A stretch of 64,000 nucleotides of DNA from Litchfieldia sinesaloumensis (GTDB lineage Bacteria > Bacillota > Bacilli > Bacillales > Bacillaceae_L). Position 1 is the first letter of the stretch, and the number at the start of each line of letters is the position of its first letter. The notes beneath the pieces are model-generated. The model worked only from the letters and a program-made list of their open reading frames with translations. It made no database searches and was not told where the DNA came from. The DNA lies in NCBI RefSeq assembly GCF_900156865.1, contig NZ_LT732529.1, positions 3,971,114 through 4,035,113 on the forward strand, read 5' to 3'. The translations under genes and the position numbers were made by a program. This document shows, piece after piece, positions 1 to 7,743 of this stretch.

Positions 1-53
1 GCGCCGATGGTAGTTGGGGCATTGCCCCTGTGAGAGTAGGACGTCGCTAGGCA
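1..53 (+). rRNA. rrf: 5S ribosomal RNA, 3' end only (cut by window edge)
   Basis: The first 53 bases match the 3' half of Bacillus 5S rRNA from memory, including the GCGCCGATGGTAGT and GTGAGAGTAGGACG blocks. The 5' part lies outside the window. A terminator follows directly, so this is the end of a ribosomal RNA operon transcribed on the plus strand. Confidence 0.9.
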
Positions 54-62
54 CCGGAAAAG

Positions 63-90
63 ATCAACCTTAGGGTTGATTTTTTTTTTG
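63..90 (+). terminator. rRNA operon terminator
   Basis: The inverted repeat ATCAACC-TTA-GGGTTGAT is followed by a run of about ten T. It lies ten bases after the 5S end. A near-identical copy follows the second 5S fragment at 353-383. Confidence 0.85.
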
Positions 91-272
91 TGAGAAAACC
101 GAAGGTTTTAAAAATCTTTAAAATAGGTACAGAAAGAAATCAAAGTACGGCGGGTTTCGAGGAGCAAAGAGTTCAAGGAAGCAAGTGAGCGACAACCGGA
201 ATGTACAACGTACATGAGGATTGGAGGGAGTGCAGCTGACGCAGAAATCTGCCGCTCATCGGAAGCCGGCGA
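91..272. repeat. Noncoding rRNA-associated spacer between two 5S 3' ends
   Basis: No gene is visible. The stretch contains short inverted elements such as TGTACAACGTACA (around 200-212). It runs straight into the truncated 5S copy at 273, replacing the expected first ~40 bases of 5S rRNA. The style (GCAGCTGACGCAGAAATCTG near 231) resembles short intergenic repeats that I recall from Bacillus genomes. That resemblance is from memory and untested. Confidence 0.4.
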
Positions 273-348
273 CCGAACATGGAAGTTAAGCTTCAGCGCC
301 GATGGTAGTTGGGGCATTGCCCCTGTGAGAGTAGGACGTCGCTAGGCA
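273..348 (+). pseudogene. Truncated second 5S rRNA copy (3' two-thirds)
   Basis: From CCGAACATGGAAGTTAAGC onward this matches 5S rRNA through its 3' end, and it repeats bases 1-53 almost exactly at an offset of about 295. The 5' strand of the outer helix and the first ~40 bases are absent, so a normal 5S fold cannot form. The copy, its terminator and about 20 bases beyond were duplicated together. I infer a recombination scar rather than a working gene. Confidence 0.75.
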
Positions 349-352
349 CTGG

Positions 353-383
353 AAAAGATCAACCTTAGGGTTGATCTTTTTTT
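353..383 (+). terminator. Terminator after the truncated 5S copy
   Basis: AAAAGATCAACC-TTA-GGGTTGATCTTTT forms a 12-bp stem with a T run. It is a duplicate of the terminator at 63-90 with one extra C in the right arm. Confidence 0.85.
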
Positions 384-468
384 GTGAGAAAACCGAAGGT
401 TTTAGAGTAACTAAAGCACCCGCATTTGATAGTACAGGAAATTTCGAAAAAGTAATCCAGGAATTATG

Positions 469-892
469 CATGCAAATGGGAGAAAATAGGTAACAGCGAA
501 CGAGTAAAACCCTTATAGTGGTATGCAAATGGGAGAAAATAGGTAACAGCGAACCAGTATGACCATTATAGTGGTATGCAAATGGAAGAAAATAGGGAAC
601 AGCGAACTAGTAAAACCATTATAGTGGTATGTAAATGGAAGAAAATAGGTAACAGCGAACCAGTATGACCATTATAGTGGTATGCAAATGGAAGAAAATA
701 GGGAACAGCGAACCAGTAAAACCATTATAGTGGTATGCAAATGGGAGAAAATAGGTAACAGCGAACCAGTAAAACCATTATAGTGGTATGCAAATGGAAG
801 AAAATAGGGAACGCCGAACCAGAAAACCCCTTATAGTGGCATGCACTTGGAAAAGTATAGGTAACACCGAACCACTAGCAAACTCATTAACA
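469..892. repeat. 53-bp tandem repeat array, 8 units
   Basis: Units begin at 469, 522, 575, 628, 681, 734, 787 and 840, exactly 53 bases apart. Seven are nearly identical, with the core GCAAATGGAAGAAAATAGG and then GAACCAGTAAAACC. They differ at a few recurring positions (GGGAGA/GGAAGA, GGTAAC/GGGAAC, GTATGACC/GTAAAACC). The eighth is diverged, and a weaker ninth copy may continue to about 945. Units are contiguous without unique spacers, so this is not CRISPR. 53 is not a multiple of 3, so it is not a protein repeat. A related array lies at 41861-42071. Confidence 0.92.
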
Positions 893-996
893 GGTTCCAC
901 ACCTAGTTGAAAACAGAAATCCCAAATATCCTGAAACCTTTACTACTCATAACCGTAAATTACCTTATCAGACAAATACAAAAGGAGGCTTTCTCA

Positions 997-1308
997 TTGC
1001 TAGCTGGATTTATCACATGTTTTATTGTTGGTCTCATATGTATATTAATGGGGTTATTAGTATGGAAGAAGAAGCAACTATCTTTAATTGCTGGTTATAA
1101 TGAAGAAACCTTTAAAGGGGATAAGGAAAAGTTAGCTAAAGCCGTGGGATTTTTTACGATTATAACTGGTTTACTAACCATAATACTTCCGTTTGGTTTA
1201 GAGTTCATTAGTGAGATGTTTGGACTTCTTTTTGGAGCAATTATTGTAATTGGAACGGCAGCCTTACTCATATATGTAAATAAATTAAATAAACCAAGCG
1301 ATATCTAA
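997..1308 (+). CDS. DUF3784-type small membrane protein
   Basis: The start is the TTG at 997, placed correctly after AAAGGAGG (981-988). The longer upstream reading frame has no ribosome site. This gives 103 residues. A first transmembrane helix (about 2-20) is followed by the conserved KKKQLSLIAGYNEETFKGD segment typical of DUF3784. Two more helices follow (about 45-65 and 70-90). DUF3784 proteins are small Firmicute membrane proteins of unknown function. The gene stands alone between the repeat array and a terminator. Confidence 0.8.
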   Translation: MLAGFITCFIVGLICILMGLLVWKKKQLSLIAGYNEETFKGDKEKLAKAVGFFTIITGLLTIILPFGLEFISEMFGLLFGAIIVIGTAALLIYVNKLNKPSDI

Positions 1309-1315
1309 TTAAACA

Positions 1316-1344
1316 AATCCCCTACTGAATGGTTAGGGGATTTT
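1316..1344 (+). terminator. Terminator between DUF3784 gene and hsp20-like gene
   Basis: AATCCCCT (1316-1323) pairs with AGGGGATT (1335-1342), followed by TTTT. It sits between convergent genes and may serve both. Confidence 0.7.
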
Positions 1345-1348
1345 CTTG

Positions 1349-1783
1349 TTAACTCTCAGCATCTTTTACTTCGACTCTTATGCGGGAATCATCAGGGATT
1401 TGCTTGTGAAGGTGAATAAGTAGGAGTCCTCGTTTGTAGCTTGCTTTGATGCGGTCTTCTTTAACCGTATAAGGGAGTTGTATTTCACGTTCGAATTTCC
1501 CTTGGAAGATGCCTTCTTGGATGAGATCAAATCCTTTGAAATTCAAATTGATTTTTCCACGGACCTCCAGTGTTTGATGGTTAACGAATATGTCGACATC
1601 CTCAACCTTCACTAGTCCAGGAAGGCTCAAGACAACTAAAAGTTCGTTTTCACCTTGATAGACATTTAGCTGGGAATGGGCATTGTCGAAGAATGGGGTG
1701 AATTCATTCCAAAACTCATCACCAAAAAAGTGATCCCATTGCTTTCGCCAATTATTCATATTTTTAAATTGGTCCATTTTCAT
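1349..1783 (-). CDS. Hsp20/alpha-crystallin family small heat-shock protein
   Basis: This 144-residue protein contains an alpha-crystallin domain from about residue 38 to 140. It shows the usual pattern of an early beta-strand block (ELLVVLSLPG), a middle block (LEVRGKINLNF) and a C-terminal RGLLLIHLHK strand. The N-terminal 35 residues are rich in Trp and Phe, as in other small heat-shock proteins. Family members are ATP-independent holdases. Some Bacillus relatives (CotM, GerT) sit in the spore coat. The ATG at 1783 follows GGAGGG with good spacing on the minus strand. Whether this one is a cytosolic or spore protein cannot be told from the sequence. Confidence 0.85.
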   Translation of the reverse strand: MKMDQFKNMNNWRKQWDHFFGDEFWNEFTPFFDNAHSQLNVYQGENELLVVLSLPGLVKVEDVDIFVNHQTLEVRGKINLNFKGFDLIQEGIFQGKFEREIQLPYTVKEDRIKASYKRGLLLIHLHKQIPDDSRIRVEVKDAES

Positions 1784-1973
1784 GGGCTGTTATTCCCTCC
1801 TCACTAGTACATAATTCCTCTAAAGTAGTATATGAATTGGAAGTAGGTAGGTGCCTATAAATAAATTATCGAAATGATGTTTTAGGTGATATCATTTAGG
1901 GAAAATGTTTAGTACAATGTAATCTTTGGCAAGATAAGTAAAGTGAGGTTTTCGAAGGGGGATTTAAATTTAA

Positions 1974-2516
1974 ATGTTAGGTAATGCATATGTAATGGTC
2001 ATCATTATACTAGTCATAAATATTGTATATGTGTCATTCTTTACGATTAGGATGATTCTAACACTGAAGGGGCAACGTTATTTAGCGGCGTTAATAAGTA
2101 CTGTCGAGGTCGTAATTTATGTAGTTGGTCTTGGTTTGGTGCTTGATAACTTAAATCAGATTCAAAACTTAGTTGCATATGCTGTTGGGTACGGAATCGG
2201 TGTAATTGTCGGGATGAAGATAGAAGAAAAGCTTGCGCTTGGATATATTACAGTTAATGTAATAACAAAGGAATATGAAATGGAATTACCGAAACGATTG
2301 CGCGCTGAGGGATACGGGGTTACGAGTTGGTCAACCGAAGGGAAAGAGGGAGAAAGATTGTCCATGACAATTTTAACCCCGCGCAAATATGAGATGAAAT
2401 TATATAAAACCATTACAGATTTGGACCCGAAAGCGTTTTTGATTACGTATGAGCCGAAATCTATACACGGTGGATTCTGGGTGAAGGCTGTAAAGAGAGG
2501 GAAACTAGAAACATGA
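1974..2516 (+). CDS. yebE: UPF0316 (DUF2179) membrane protein YebE
   Basis: The 180-residue protein has three N-terminal membrane helices (about 5-25, 35-57 and 62-82). A soluble DUF2179 domain of about 85 residues follows, containing the [13 protein letters not shown] and RGYGVT-like strands. DUF2179 domains occur in several Bacillus membrane proteins and may bind a small ligand; the role of YebE is unknown. The ATG at 1974 follows AAGGGGGAT. The gene overlaps yebG by four bases, so the two are translationally coupled. The pair precedes purE in Bacillus subtilis too, which supports the assignment. Confidence 0.88.
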   Translation: MLGNAYVMVIIILVINIVYVSFFTIRMILTLKGQRYLAALISTVEVVIYVVGLGLVLDNLNQIQNLVAYAVGYGIGVIVGMKIEEKLALGYITVNVITKEYEMELPKRLRAEGYGVTSWSTEGKEGERLSMTILTPRKYEMKLYKTITDLDPKAFLITYEPKSIHGGFWVKAVKRGKLET

Positions 2517-2710
2517 ACAAGCCAAAGAAACAAAAGTTTGAAGTTAGGGATAATGAAACGATCGACCAATGTTTGGACCGGATGAAGGCTGAAGGTTATT
2601 TTCCGGTAAGAAGAATGGAGGAACCAATCTTTCAGGAAACCGAGCGTAATGGAGAGATTGCAGTAGAGCCTTGTGGGAGAAGGATTGTTTTTGAAGGAAA
2701 ACTACAGTAA
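2513..2710 (+). CDS. yebG: NETI-motif small protein YebG
   Basis: This 65-residue soluble protein carries the NETI motif at residues 14-17, which names the family, followed by [21 protein letters not shown]. It starts with the ATG that overlaps the yebE stop (ATGA), so it is co-translated with yebE. No function is established for the family. The stop codon directly abuts the first PurBox of the purine operon, so the two transcription units are packed tightly. Confidence 0.88.
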   Translation: MNKPKKQKFEVRDNETIDQCLDRMKAEGYFPVRRMEEPIFQETERNGEIAVEPCGRRIVFEGKLQ

Positions 2711-2753
2711 AACACGAACATTAAAAATAATAATAGGATAAATTGTTCGATAA
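2710..2753 (+). promoter_or_regulatory. Pair of PurBoxes (PurR operator)
   Basis: AAACACGAACATTA (2710-2723) and AAATTGTTCGATAA (2740-2753) are inverted copies around CGAAC/GTTCG, separated by 16 bases. In Bacillus the PurR repressor binds two such boxes spaced 16-17 bases; PRPP relieves repression. Their position just before the -35 element matches the known pur control region. Confidence 0.82.
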
Positions 2754-2756
2754 TAA

Positions 2757-2786
2757 TTGACAATTACTGAATACTGTTGTTAAGAT
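2757..2786 (+). promoter_or_regulatory. Sigma-A promoter of the purine operon
   Basis: A -35 TTGACA (2757-2762) and a -10 TAAGAT (2781-2786) are spaced 18 bases apart. They lie immediately after the PurBoxes and about 16 bases before the riboswitch. Confidence 0.7.
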
Positions 2787-2801
2787 TAGGTTAGATAAAA
2801 T

Positions 2802-2872
2802 ACCTCATATAATCTTGGGAATATGGCCCATAAGTTTCTACCCGATAACCGTAAATTATTGGACTATGAGGG
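2802..2872 (+). promoter_or_regulatory. Guanine-class purine riboswitch (G-box)
   Basis: The P1 arms CCTCATA and TATGAGG close the aptamer. Between them are TAATCTTGGGAATATGGCCC, then CATAAGTTTCTACC and the third stem ending GGACTATGAGG. These match the xpt/pur G-box consensus closely. The specificity base in GACTATG is C, which indicates guanine or hypoxanthine rather than adenine. Ligand binding should favour the downstream terminator. Confidence 0.95.
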
Positions 2873-2904
2873 AAAAGTATTATTTTACCTATTCTTGGAC
2901 ATAG

Positions 2905-2963
2905 AATGCTCAGGTAGGATTGCTTTCCCTTTTCGGAAATCAGTCTTTGCCTGGGCATTTTTT
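2905..2963 (+). terminator. Riboswitch-controlled attenuator of the pur operon
   Basis: AATGCTCAGG (2905-2914) pairs with CCTGGGCATT (2950-2959), followed by a T run. An inner TTTCC/GGAAA stem fills the loop. It lies 33 bases after the aptamer and 140 bases before purE, as expected for a transcriptional OFF switch. The remaining leader to 3102 shows no gene. Confidence 0.88.
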
Positions 2964-3102
2964 ATATTTAAAGTCAGCTATAGGCACTGTCATTGAACCA
3001 AAAGGCAATCGCTTCTGAAGGAGAAAAGGAACCTTCTATCTGCTACTTGTCTTACGCTTATTGGATGATAGGGCCTTGGGCTTTCAATTTAAGGAGGATC
3101 TT

Positions 3103-3591
3103 ATGAATCCAGTAGTTGGTGTAATTATGGGAAGTACTTCAGATTGGGAAACGATGAAGGAAGCTTGCAATATTCTTGATGAGATAGGGATTCCTTTTGA
3201 AAAAAAGGTGGTTTCTGCTCATCGTACACCAGACCTTATGTTTGAATATGCACAAAATGCAAAAGAGCGAGGCATTAAGGTCATTATTGCAGGGGCAGGC
3301 GGTGCGGCCCATTTACCTGGAATGGTAGCAGCAAAAACAACTTTACCAGTTATAGGAGTACCAGTTCAATCGAGAGCATTGAATGGTCTTGATTCATTGC
3401 TTTCCATCGTACAAATGCCTGGTGGAGTGCCAGTTGCTACGGTTGCGATTGGCAAAGCAGGTGCTATAAATGCAGGATTATTAGCGGCTTCAATTCTAGG
3501 AATTTCGAATCCAGAGTGGGATCAGAAGCTTGTAAATATAAGAGAAGCTAGAAGAATTCAAGTACTAGAAAGTAGTGATGAACTTGAATAA
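3103..3591 (+). CDS. purE: N5-carboxyaminoimidazole ribonucleotide mutase PurE
   Basis: PurE converts N5-CAIR, made by PurK, to CAIR in IMP synthesis. The 162-residue length is typical of class I PurE. Visible motifs are GSTSDW (10-15), SAHRTP (38-43, with the catalytic His) and [10 protein letters not shown] (about 64-74). The ATG at 3103 follows AAGGAGG; an upstream in-frame TTG at 3061 has no ribosome site. It is the first gene of the operon, behind the G-box leader, and its 3' end overlaps purK. Confidence 0.97.
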   Translation: MNPVVGVIMGSTSDWETMKEACNILDEIGIPFEKKVVSAHRTPDLMFEYAQNAKERGIKVIIAGAGGAAHLPGMVAAKTTLPVIGVPVQSRALNGLDSLLSIVQMPGGVPVATVAIGKAGAINAGLLAASILGISNPEWDQKLVNIREARRIQVLESSDELE

Positions 3592-4726
3592 TCGAATTTT
3601 ACCAGGCCAGACGATAGGGATTATTGGCGGTGGTCAGCTAGGTAGAATGATGGCAATTTCAGCTAAGGAAATGGGTTTTTTCGTAGCAGTGCTAGATCCG
3701 ACACCGAACTCGCCTTGTGGGCAAGTATCAGACATCGAGATTACGGCCCAATATGATGACCTTGAAGCCATAAAGCAGTTAGCAAGTGTGAGTGATGTAA
3801 TAACGTATGAATTTGAAAATATAGATTATGAAGCCCTTACGTGGCTTGAAGAGAATGCAAATTTGCCGCAGGGCAGTCATTTATTAAAAATAACGCAAGA
3901 TCGAGGTACGGAAAAGGAAGCAATTCAAAAGCTTGGCCTAGAAGTTGCGCCATTTCGACTAGTTGAAAATAAGCAACAATTGGCTGAGGCAGTGGAGACA
4001 ATTGGGTTCCCTTCCGTTTTAAAAACATGCCGTGGAGGATACGACGGTAAGGGACAGTTTGTAATGAAACAGAAGGAAGATATCGGAGAAGCAGAAAAAC
4101 TTCTTGATTCGGGCAAATGCATTTTGGAGGCATGGGTTCCCTTTCAAAAGGAAGTCTCTGTGATTGTCACAAGGAATCCTGCAGGAGAGGTAAAAACCTT
4201 TCCAGTTGCGGAAAACGTTCATGTTGAAAATATCCTACACCAATCTATAGTTCCAGCGAGAATACCAGAAAAAACAGGGGCTACGGCAAAAGAAATAGCA
4301 ATGAAACTTGCTACTGAATTCAAACTAGTAGGAACGCTAGCAGTTGAAATGTTCGTGACAGAGGATGGAAGAATCTATATCAATGAATTGGCACCACGCC
4401 CGCATAACTCCGGTCACTATTCGATTGAGGCTTGTGAAACGTCTCAATTTGAGCAGCATGTTCGCTCCGTTTGTAATTGGCCTCTTGGGGAAACAACATT
4501 ATTACGACCAGTTGTAATGACGAATATATTAGGCGAACATCTTCAGTTATTGCTTGATAAAGTGTCGCTTCTATCTAATGTGAAGGTTCATTTATACGGA
4601 AAAAATGAGGCGAAAATAAAGAGAAAGATGGGTCATATCAACGTCTTAGGGAATTCGGTGGAAGAGGCTTTGCTTAAGTCAGAATCCTTGGATATTATGA
4701 ATGGATCTTACATTGCTCGCGTATGA
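3575..4726 (+). CDS. purK: N5-carboxyaminoimidazole ribonucleotide synthase PurK
   Basis: PurK is an ATP-grasp enzyme that carboxylates AIR with bicarbonate and ATP to give N5-CAIR for PurE. The Rossmann-like N-terminus has [11 protein letters not shown]. The ATP-grasp core carries [12 protein letters not shown] and the metal-binding [19 protein letters not shown] segment. About 382 residues is normal. The start is either GTG 3575 or the adjacent ATG 3578; the latter gives the usual N-terminus. It overlaps purE by 14-17 bases and has only a weak ribosome site, so it probably relies on translational coupling. Confidence 0.96.
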   Translation: MMNLNNRILPGQTIGIIGGGQLGRMMAISAKEMGFFVAVLDPTPNSPCGQVSDIEITAQYDDLEAIKQLASVSDVITYEFENIDYEALTWLEENANLPQGSHLLKITQDRGTEKEAIQKLGLEVAPFRLVENKQQLAEAVETIGFPSVLKTCRGGYDGKGQFVMKQKEDIGEAEKLLDSGKCILEAWVPFQKEVSVIVTRNPAGEVKTFPVAENVHVENILHQSIVPARIPEKTGATAKEIAMKLATEFKLVGTLAVEMFVTEDGRIYINELAPRPHNSGHYSIEACETSQFEQHVRSVCNWPLGETTLLRPVVMTNILGEHLQLLLDKVSLLSNVKVHLYGKNEAKIKRKMGHINVLGNSVEEALLKSESLDIMNGSYIARV

Positions 4727-4738
4727 GGAGGAAAAGTG

Positions 4739-6031
4739 ATGATTGAACGTTACACTCGAGAAGAAATGGGGTCCATTTGGACCGAGGAGAATCGATTTCG
4801 TGCATGGCTAGAGGTTGAAATTTTAGCTTGTGAAGCTTGGGCAGCGCTAGGTGAAATCCCAAAAGAAGATGTTGACTTAATCCGAAAAAATGCATCGTTT
4901 GATGTGAATCGAATTAATGAAATTGAAGAGGAAACAAGACACGATGTTGTGGCGTTTACACGAGCTGTCTCGGAAACTCTAGGGGATGAAAGGAAATGGG
5001 TTCATTACGGCTTAACCTCAACAGATGTCGTTGACACAGCTTTATCATATTTACTTAAACAAGCAAATGATATTTTGCGTAAGGATATTAAAAATTTCAT
5101 CAGTATCCTAGGTGAAAAAGCAAAAGAACATAAATACACGGTAATGATGGGGCGTACACATGGTGTTCATGCAGAACCTACAACATTTGGCTTAAAGCTA
5201 GCCTTGTGGTATGAGGAAATGAAACGCAATTTAGAACGCTTTGAGCTTGCAGCGGAGGGCGTTCAGTTCGGTAAAATTTCGGGTGCGGTTGGCACCTATG
5301 CCAACATCGACCCATTTGTTGAAACGTATGTGTGTGAAAAATTAGGTTTATCACCAGCGCCAATTTCAACACAAACATTACAACGTGACCGTCATGCAGC
5401 CTATATGTCAGCATTAGCGCTAATTGCTACCTCAATTGAGAAATTTGCCGTTGAAATTCGTGGTTTACAAAAGAGTGAAACTAGGGAAGTTGAAGAGTTT
5501 TTTGCGAAGGGACAAAAAGGTTCTTCTGCAATGCCACATAAACGTAATCCAATTGGATCTGAGAATATGACAGGATTGGCTCGTGTGATTCGTGGCTATA
5601 TGATGACAGCTTATGAAAATGTGCCACTTTGGCATGAGCGTGATATCTCACATTCGTCCGCAGAACGAATTATTCTACCGGATGCAACGATAGCACTAAA
5701 CTATATGCTAAACCGTTTTGGAAACATCGTTAAGAATTTAACTGTATTTCCGGAGAATATGAAGAGAAATATGGATCGAACACTCGGGTTAATATACTCA
5801 CAACGTGTTTTATTAGCATTAATAGACTCTGGTTTAACAAGAGAAGAAGCATATGATACGGTGCAGCCTAAAGCAATGGAGGCATGGGAAAAGCAAGTAC
5901 CTTTCCGAGAACTAATTGAGGCTGAGGAAAAAATTACGAGCCGTCTAGCTCCAGCACAAATTGATGATTGTTTTGATTATAACTACCATATTAAGCATGT
6001 AGACATGATTTTTGAACGATTAGGGTTATAA
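4739..6031 (+). CDS. purB: Adenylosuccinate lyase PurB
   Basis: PurB splits fumarate from SAICAR in IMP synthesis and from adenylosuccinate in AMP synthesis. The 430-residue protein belongs to the fumarase/aspartase superfamily and has the signature [11 protein letters not shown] around residues 259-269. It also has [14 protein letters not shown] (the catalytic His region) and the TSTDVVDTA block. The ATG at 4739 is correctly spaced from GAGGAGG (4725-4731); the preceding in-frame GTG is too close. The gap to purK is 12 bases. Confidence 0.97.
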   Translation: MIERYTREEMGSIWTEENRFRAWLEVEILACEAWAALGEIPKEDVDLIRKNASFDVNRINEIEEETRHDVVAFTRAVSETLGDERKWVHYGLTSTDVVDTALSYLLKQANDILRKDIKNFISILGEKAKEHKYTVMMGRTHGVHAEPTTFGLKLALWYEEMKRNLERFELAAEGVQFGKISGAVGTYANIDPFVETYVCEKLGLSPAPISTQTLQRDRHAAYMSALALIATSIEKFAVEIRGLQKSETREVEEFFAKGQKGSSAMPHKRNPIGSENMTGLARVIRGYMMTAYENVPLWHERDISHSSAERIILPDATIALNYMLNRFGNIVKNLTVFPENMKRNMDRTLGLIYSQRVLLALIDSGLTREEAYDTVQPKAMEAWEKQVPFRELIEAEEKITSRLAPAQIDDCFDYNYHIKHVDMIFERLGL

Positions 6032-6083
6032 GCAGAAATATAGGAAGTGGAATTTGGTCTGTATTGTTTAGGAGGAGTGCTAA

Positions 6084-6806
6084 ATGGACGTGAAGAAGCT
6101 TGGTTTGTTGTATGAAGGAAAGGCTAAAAAAGTCTATAAAACCGCAGAGGAATCTATCGTTTTATTGGAATATAAGGATGCGGCAACAGCATTTAATGGT
6201 GAAAAAAAAGCAGAAATTGCTGGTAAGGGTCGCTTGAATAACGATATTACAAGCATGATATTCTCGAAGCTTCATATTGAGGGCATCAAAACACATTTTA
6301 TCGGTAAAATCTCTGAAACAGAGCAACTCGTAAAACATGTATCGATTATTCCGCTCGAGGTAGTTGTTCGGAACGTAGTTGCAGGGAGCTTTTCAAAACG
6401 AGTTGGTATTGAAGAGGGTGCAAACTTAGCAAGGCCAATTGTTGAGTTATATTATAAAAATGATGAACTTGGAGATCCACTTCTGAATGAAGATCATATT
6501 GATGTCCTGAAACTTGCAACAATGGATCAGGTACAGGAAATAAAAAAACAAGCTCTTAACATCAATGACGTATTAAAGACTTTCTTTTTAAACATCCAAA
6601 TTAGGTTAGTAGATTTTAAACTTGAATTTGGTGTAACGAAAGACGGAGAAATTATACTTGCAGATGAGATTTCACCTGATACTTGCCGTTTGTGGGATAT
6701 TGAAACGAATGAAAAATTTGATAAAGATGTATTCCGTAGAGATCTTGGTAACGTAACCGATGCGTATACGGAAATTTTAAATCGACTAGGAGGAAAAATA
6801 GCATGA
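6084..6806 (+). CDS. purC: SAICAR synthase PurC
   Basis: PurC joins aspartate to CAIR with ATP. The 240-residue monofunctional form shows LYEGKAKKVY at the N-terminus, VVRNVVAGSFSKR in the middle, and DEISPDTCRLWD near the C-terminus, all family signatures. The ATG follows GGAGGAG. Its stop overlaps the purS start (ATGA), so it is translationally coupled to the FGAM synthase genes. Confidence 0.97.
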   Translation: MDVKKLGLLYEGKAKKVYKTAEESIVLLEYKDAATAFNGEKKAEIAGKGRLNNDITSMIFSKLHIEGIKTHFIGKISETEQLVKHVSIIPLEVVVRNVVAGSFSKRVGIEEGANLARPIVELYYKNDELGDPLLNEDHIDVLKLATMDQVQEIKKQALNINDVLKTFFLNIQIRLVDFKLEFGVTKDGEIILADEISPDTCRLWDIETNEKFDKDVFRRDLGNVTDAYTEILNRLGGKIA

Positions 6807-7060
6807 TGTACAAAGTAAAAGTATATGTAACTCTACGCGAGAGTGTATTAGATCCACAAGGAAGTGCTGTAAAGGGATCCCTGCACCAACTGAATTATCA
6901 AGAAGTTAAGGATGTTCGTATCGGTAAATATATGGAATTAACTATAGATGAATCAGTAGCTAACTTAGATCAAACGGTGAAGGAGATTTGTGAGAAACTA
7001 TTAGCGAATACAGTGATTGAAGACTACCGTTATGAAGTTGAGGAGGTTGTCTCGCTGTGA
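6803..7060 (+). CDS. purS: FGAM synthase subunit PurS
   Basis: PurS is the small structural subunit that bridges PurQ and PurL in the three-part FGAM synthase of Gram-positive bacteria. The 84-85 residue protein has the family [14 protein letters not shown] opening and the VRIGKYMEL strand. ATG 6803 and ATG 6806 are both possible starts. It overlaps purC by four bases and purQ by four, so stoichiometry is probably set by coupling. Confidence 0.96.
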   Translation: MMYKVKVYVTLRESVLDPQGSAVKGSLHQLNYQEVKDVRIGKYMELTIDESVANLDQTVKEICEKLLANTVIEDYRYEVEEVVSL

Positions 7061-7743
7061 AGTTTGCCGTAATCGTGTTTCCGGGTTCAAACTGTGATGT
7101 AGATATGTATCATGCGATAAAGGATGCGCTTGGTGAAGAAGTGGAGTACGTATGGCATAATGAAACGAATCTTGACGAGTTCGATGGTATTTTACTTCCT
7201 GGTGGATTTTCCTATGGAGACTACCTAAGAACAGGTGCGCTTGCTCGTTTTTCAAATGTCATGGATGAGGTTATAAAAGCAGCAAAGGCTGGTAAACCAG
7301 TACTTGGTGTATGTAATGGATTCCAGATTTTATTAGAGGCCGGTCTATTACCCGGTGCAATGCGTCGTAATGAAAAGCTAAAGTTTATGTGTCGTCCAGT
7401 AGAGCTACGTGTTGAAAATAATAAATCTATGTTTACTTCTGAATATCAAGCAGGTGAGGTTATTACAATCCCGATTGCACATGGTGAAGGGAACTACTAT
7501 TGTGATGAACAAACACTTGCTAGATTACAAGAAAATAATCAGATTGCATTCACATATAACGGAACTAATCCAAATGGTAGTATTGCAGATATTGCGGGTA
7601 TTACGAACGAAAGAGGAAATGTTCTTGGAATGATGCCACACCCTGAGAGAGCGGTTGAGGAATTATTGGGTAGTGCAGATGGAATTAAATTGTTTCAATC
7701 AATTGTGAAAAGTTGGAGGTCAGCACATGTCGTTACTTCTTGA
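7057..7743 (+). CDS. purQ: FGAM synthase glutaminase subunit PurQ
   Basis: PurQ is a class I glutamine amidotransferase that supplies ammonia to PurL. The nucleophile is Cys86 in GVCNGFQ. The His/Glu pair is in PHPERAVEE near residues 194-201. The FPGSNCD opening and [11 protein letters not shown] oxyanion region are conserved. The 228-residue length is standard. The start is a GTG overlapping the purS stop, with GAGGAGG just upstream. The end overlaps purL by 17 bases. Confidence 0.97.
   Translation: MKFAVIVFPGSNCDVDMYHAIKDALGEEVEYVWHNETNLDEFDGILLPGGFSYGDYLRTGALARFSNVMDEVIKAAKAGKPVLGVCNGFQILLEAGLLPGAMRRNEKLKFMCRPVELRVENNKSMFTSEYQAGEVITIPIAHGEGNYYCDEQTLARLQENNQIAFTYNGTNPNGSIADIAGITNERGNVLGMMPHPERAVEELLGSADGIKLFQSIVKSWRSAHVVTS

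Noticed and set aside
469-892. CRISPR array
   Set aside because: Repeats are contiguous with no unique spacers and no cas genes are visible in the window.
2162-2569. 135-codon minus-strand frame opposite yebE
   Set aside because: It is a shadow of yebE with no ribosome site, and yebE shows clear family features.
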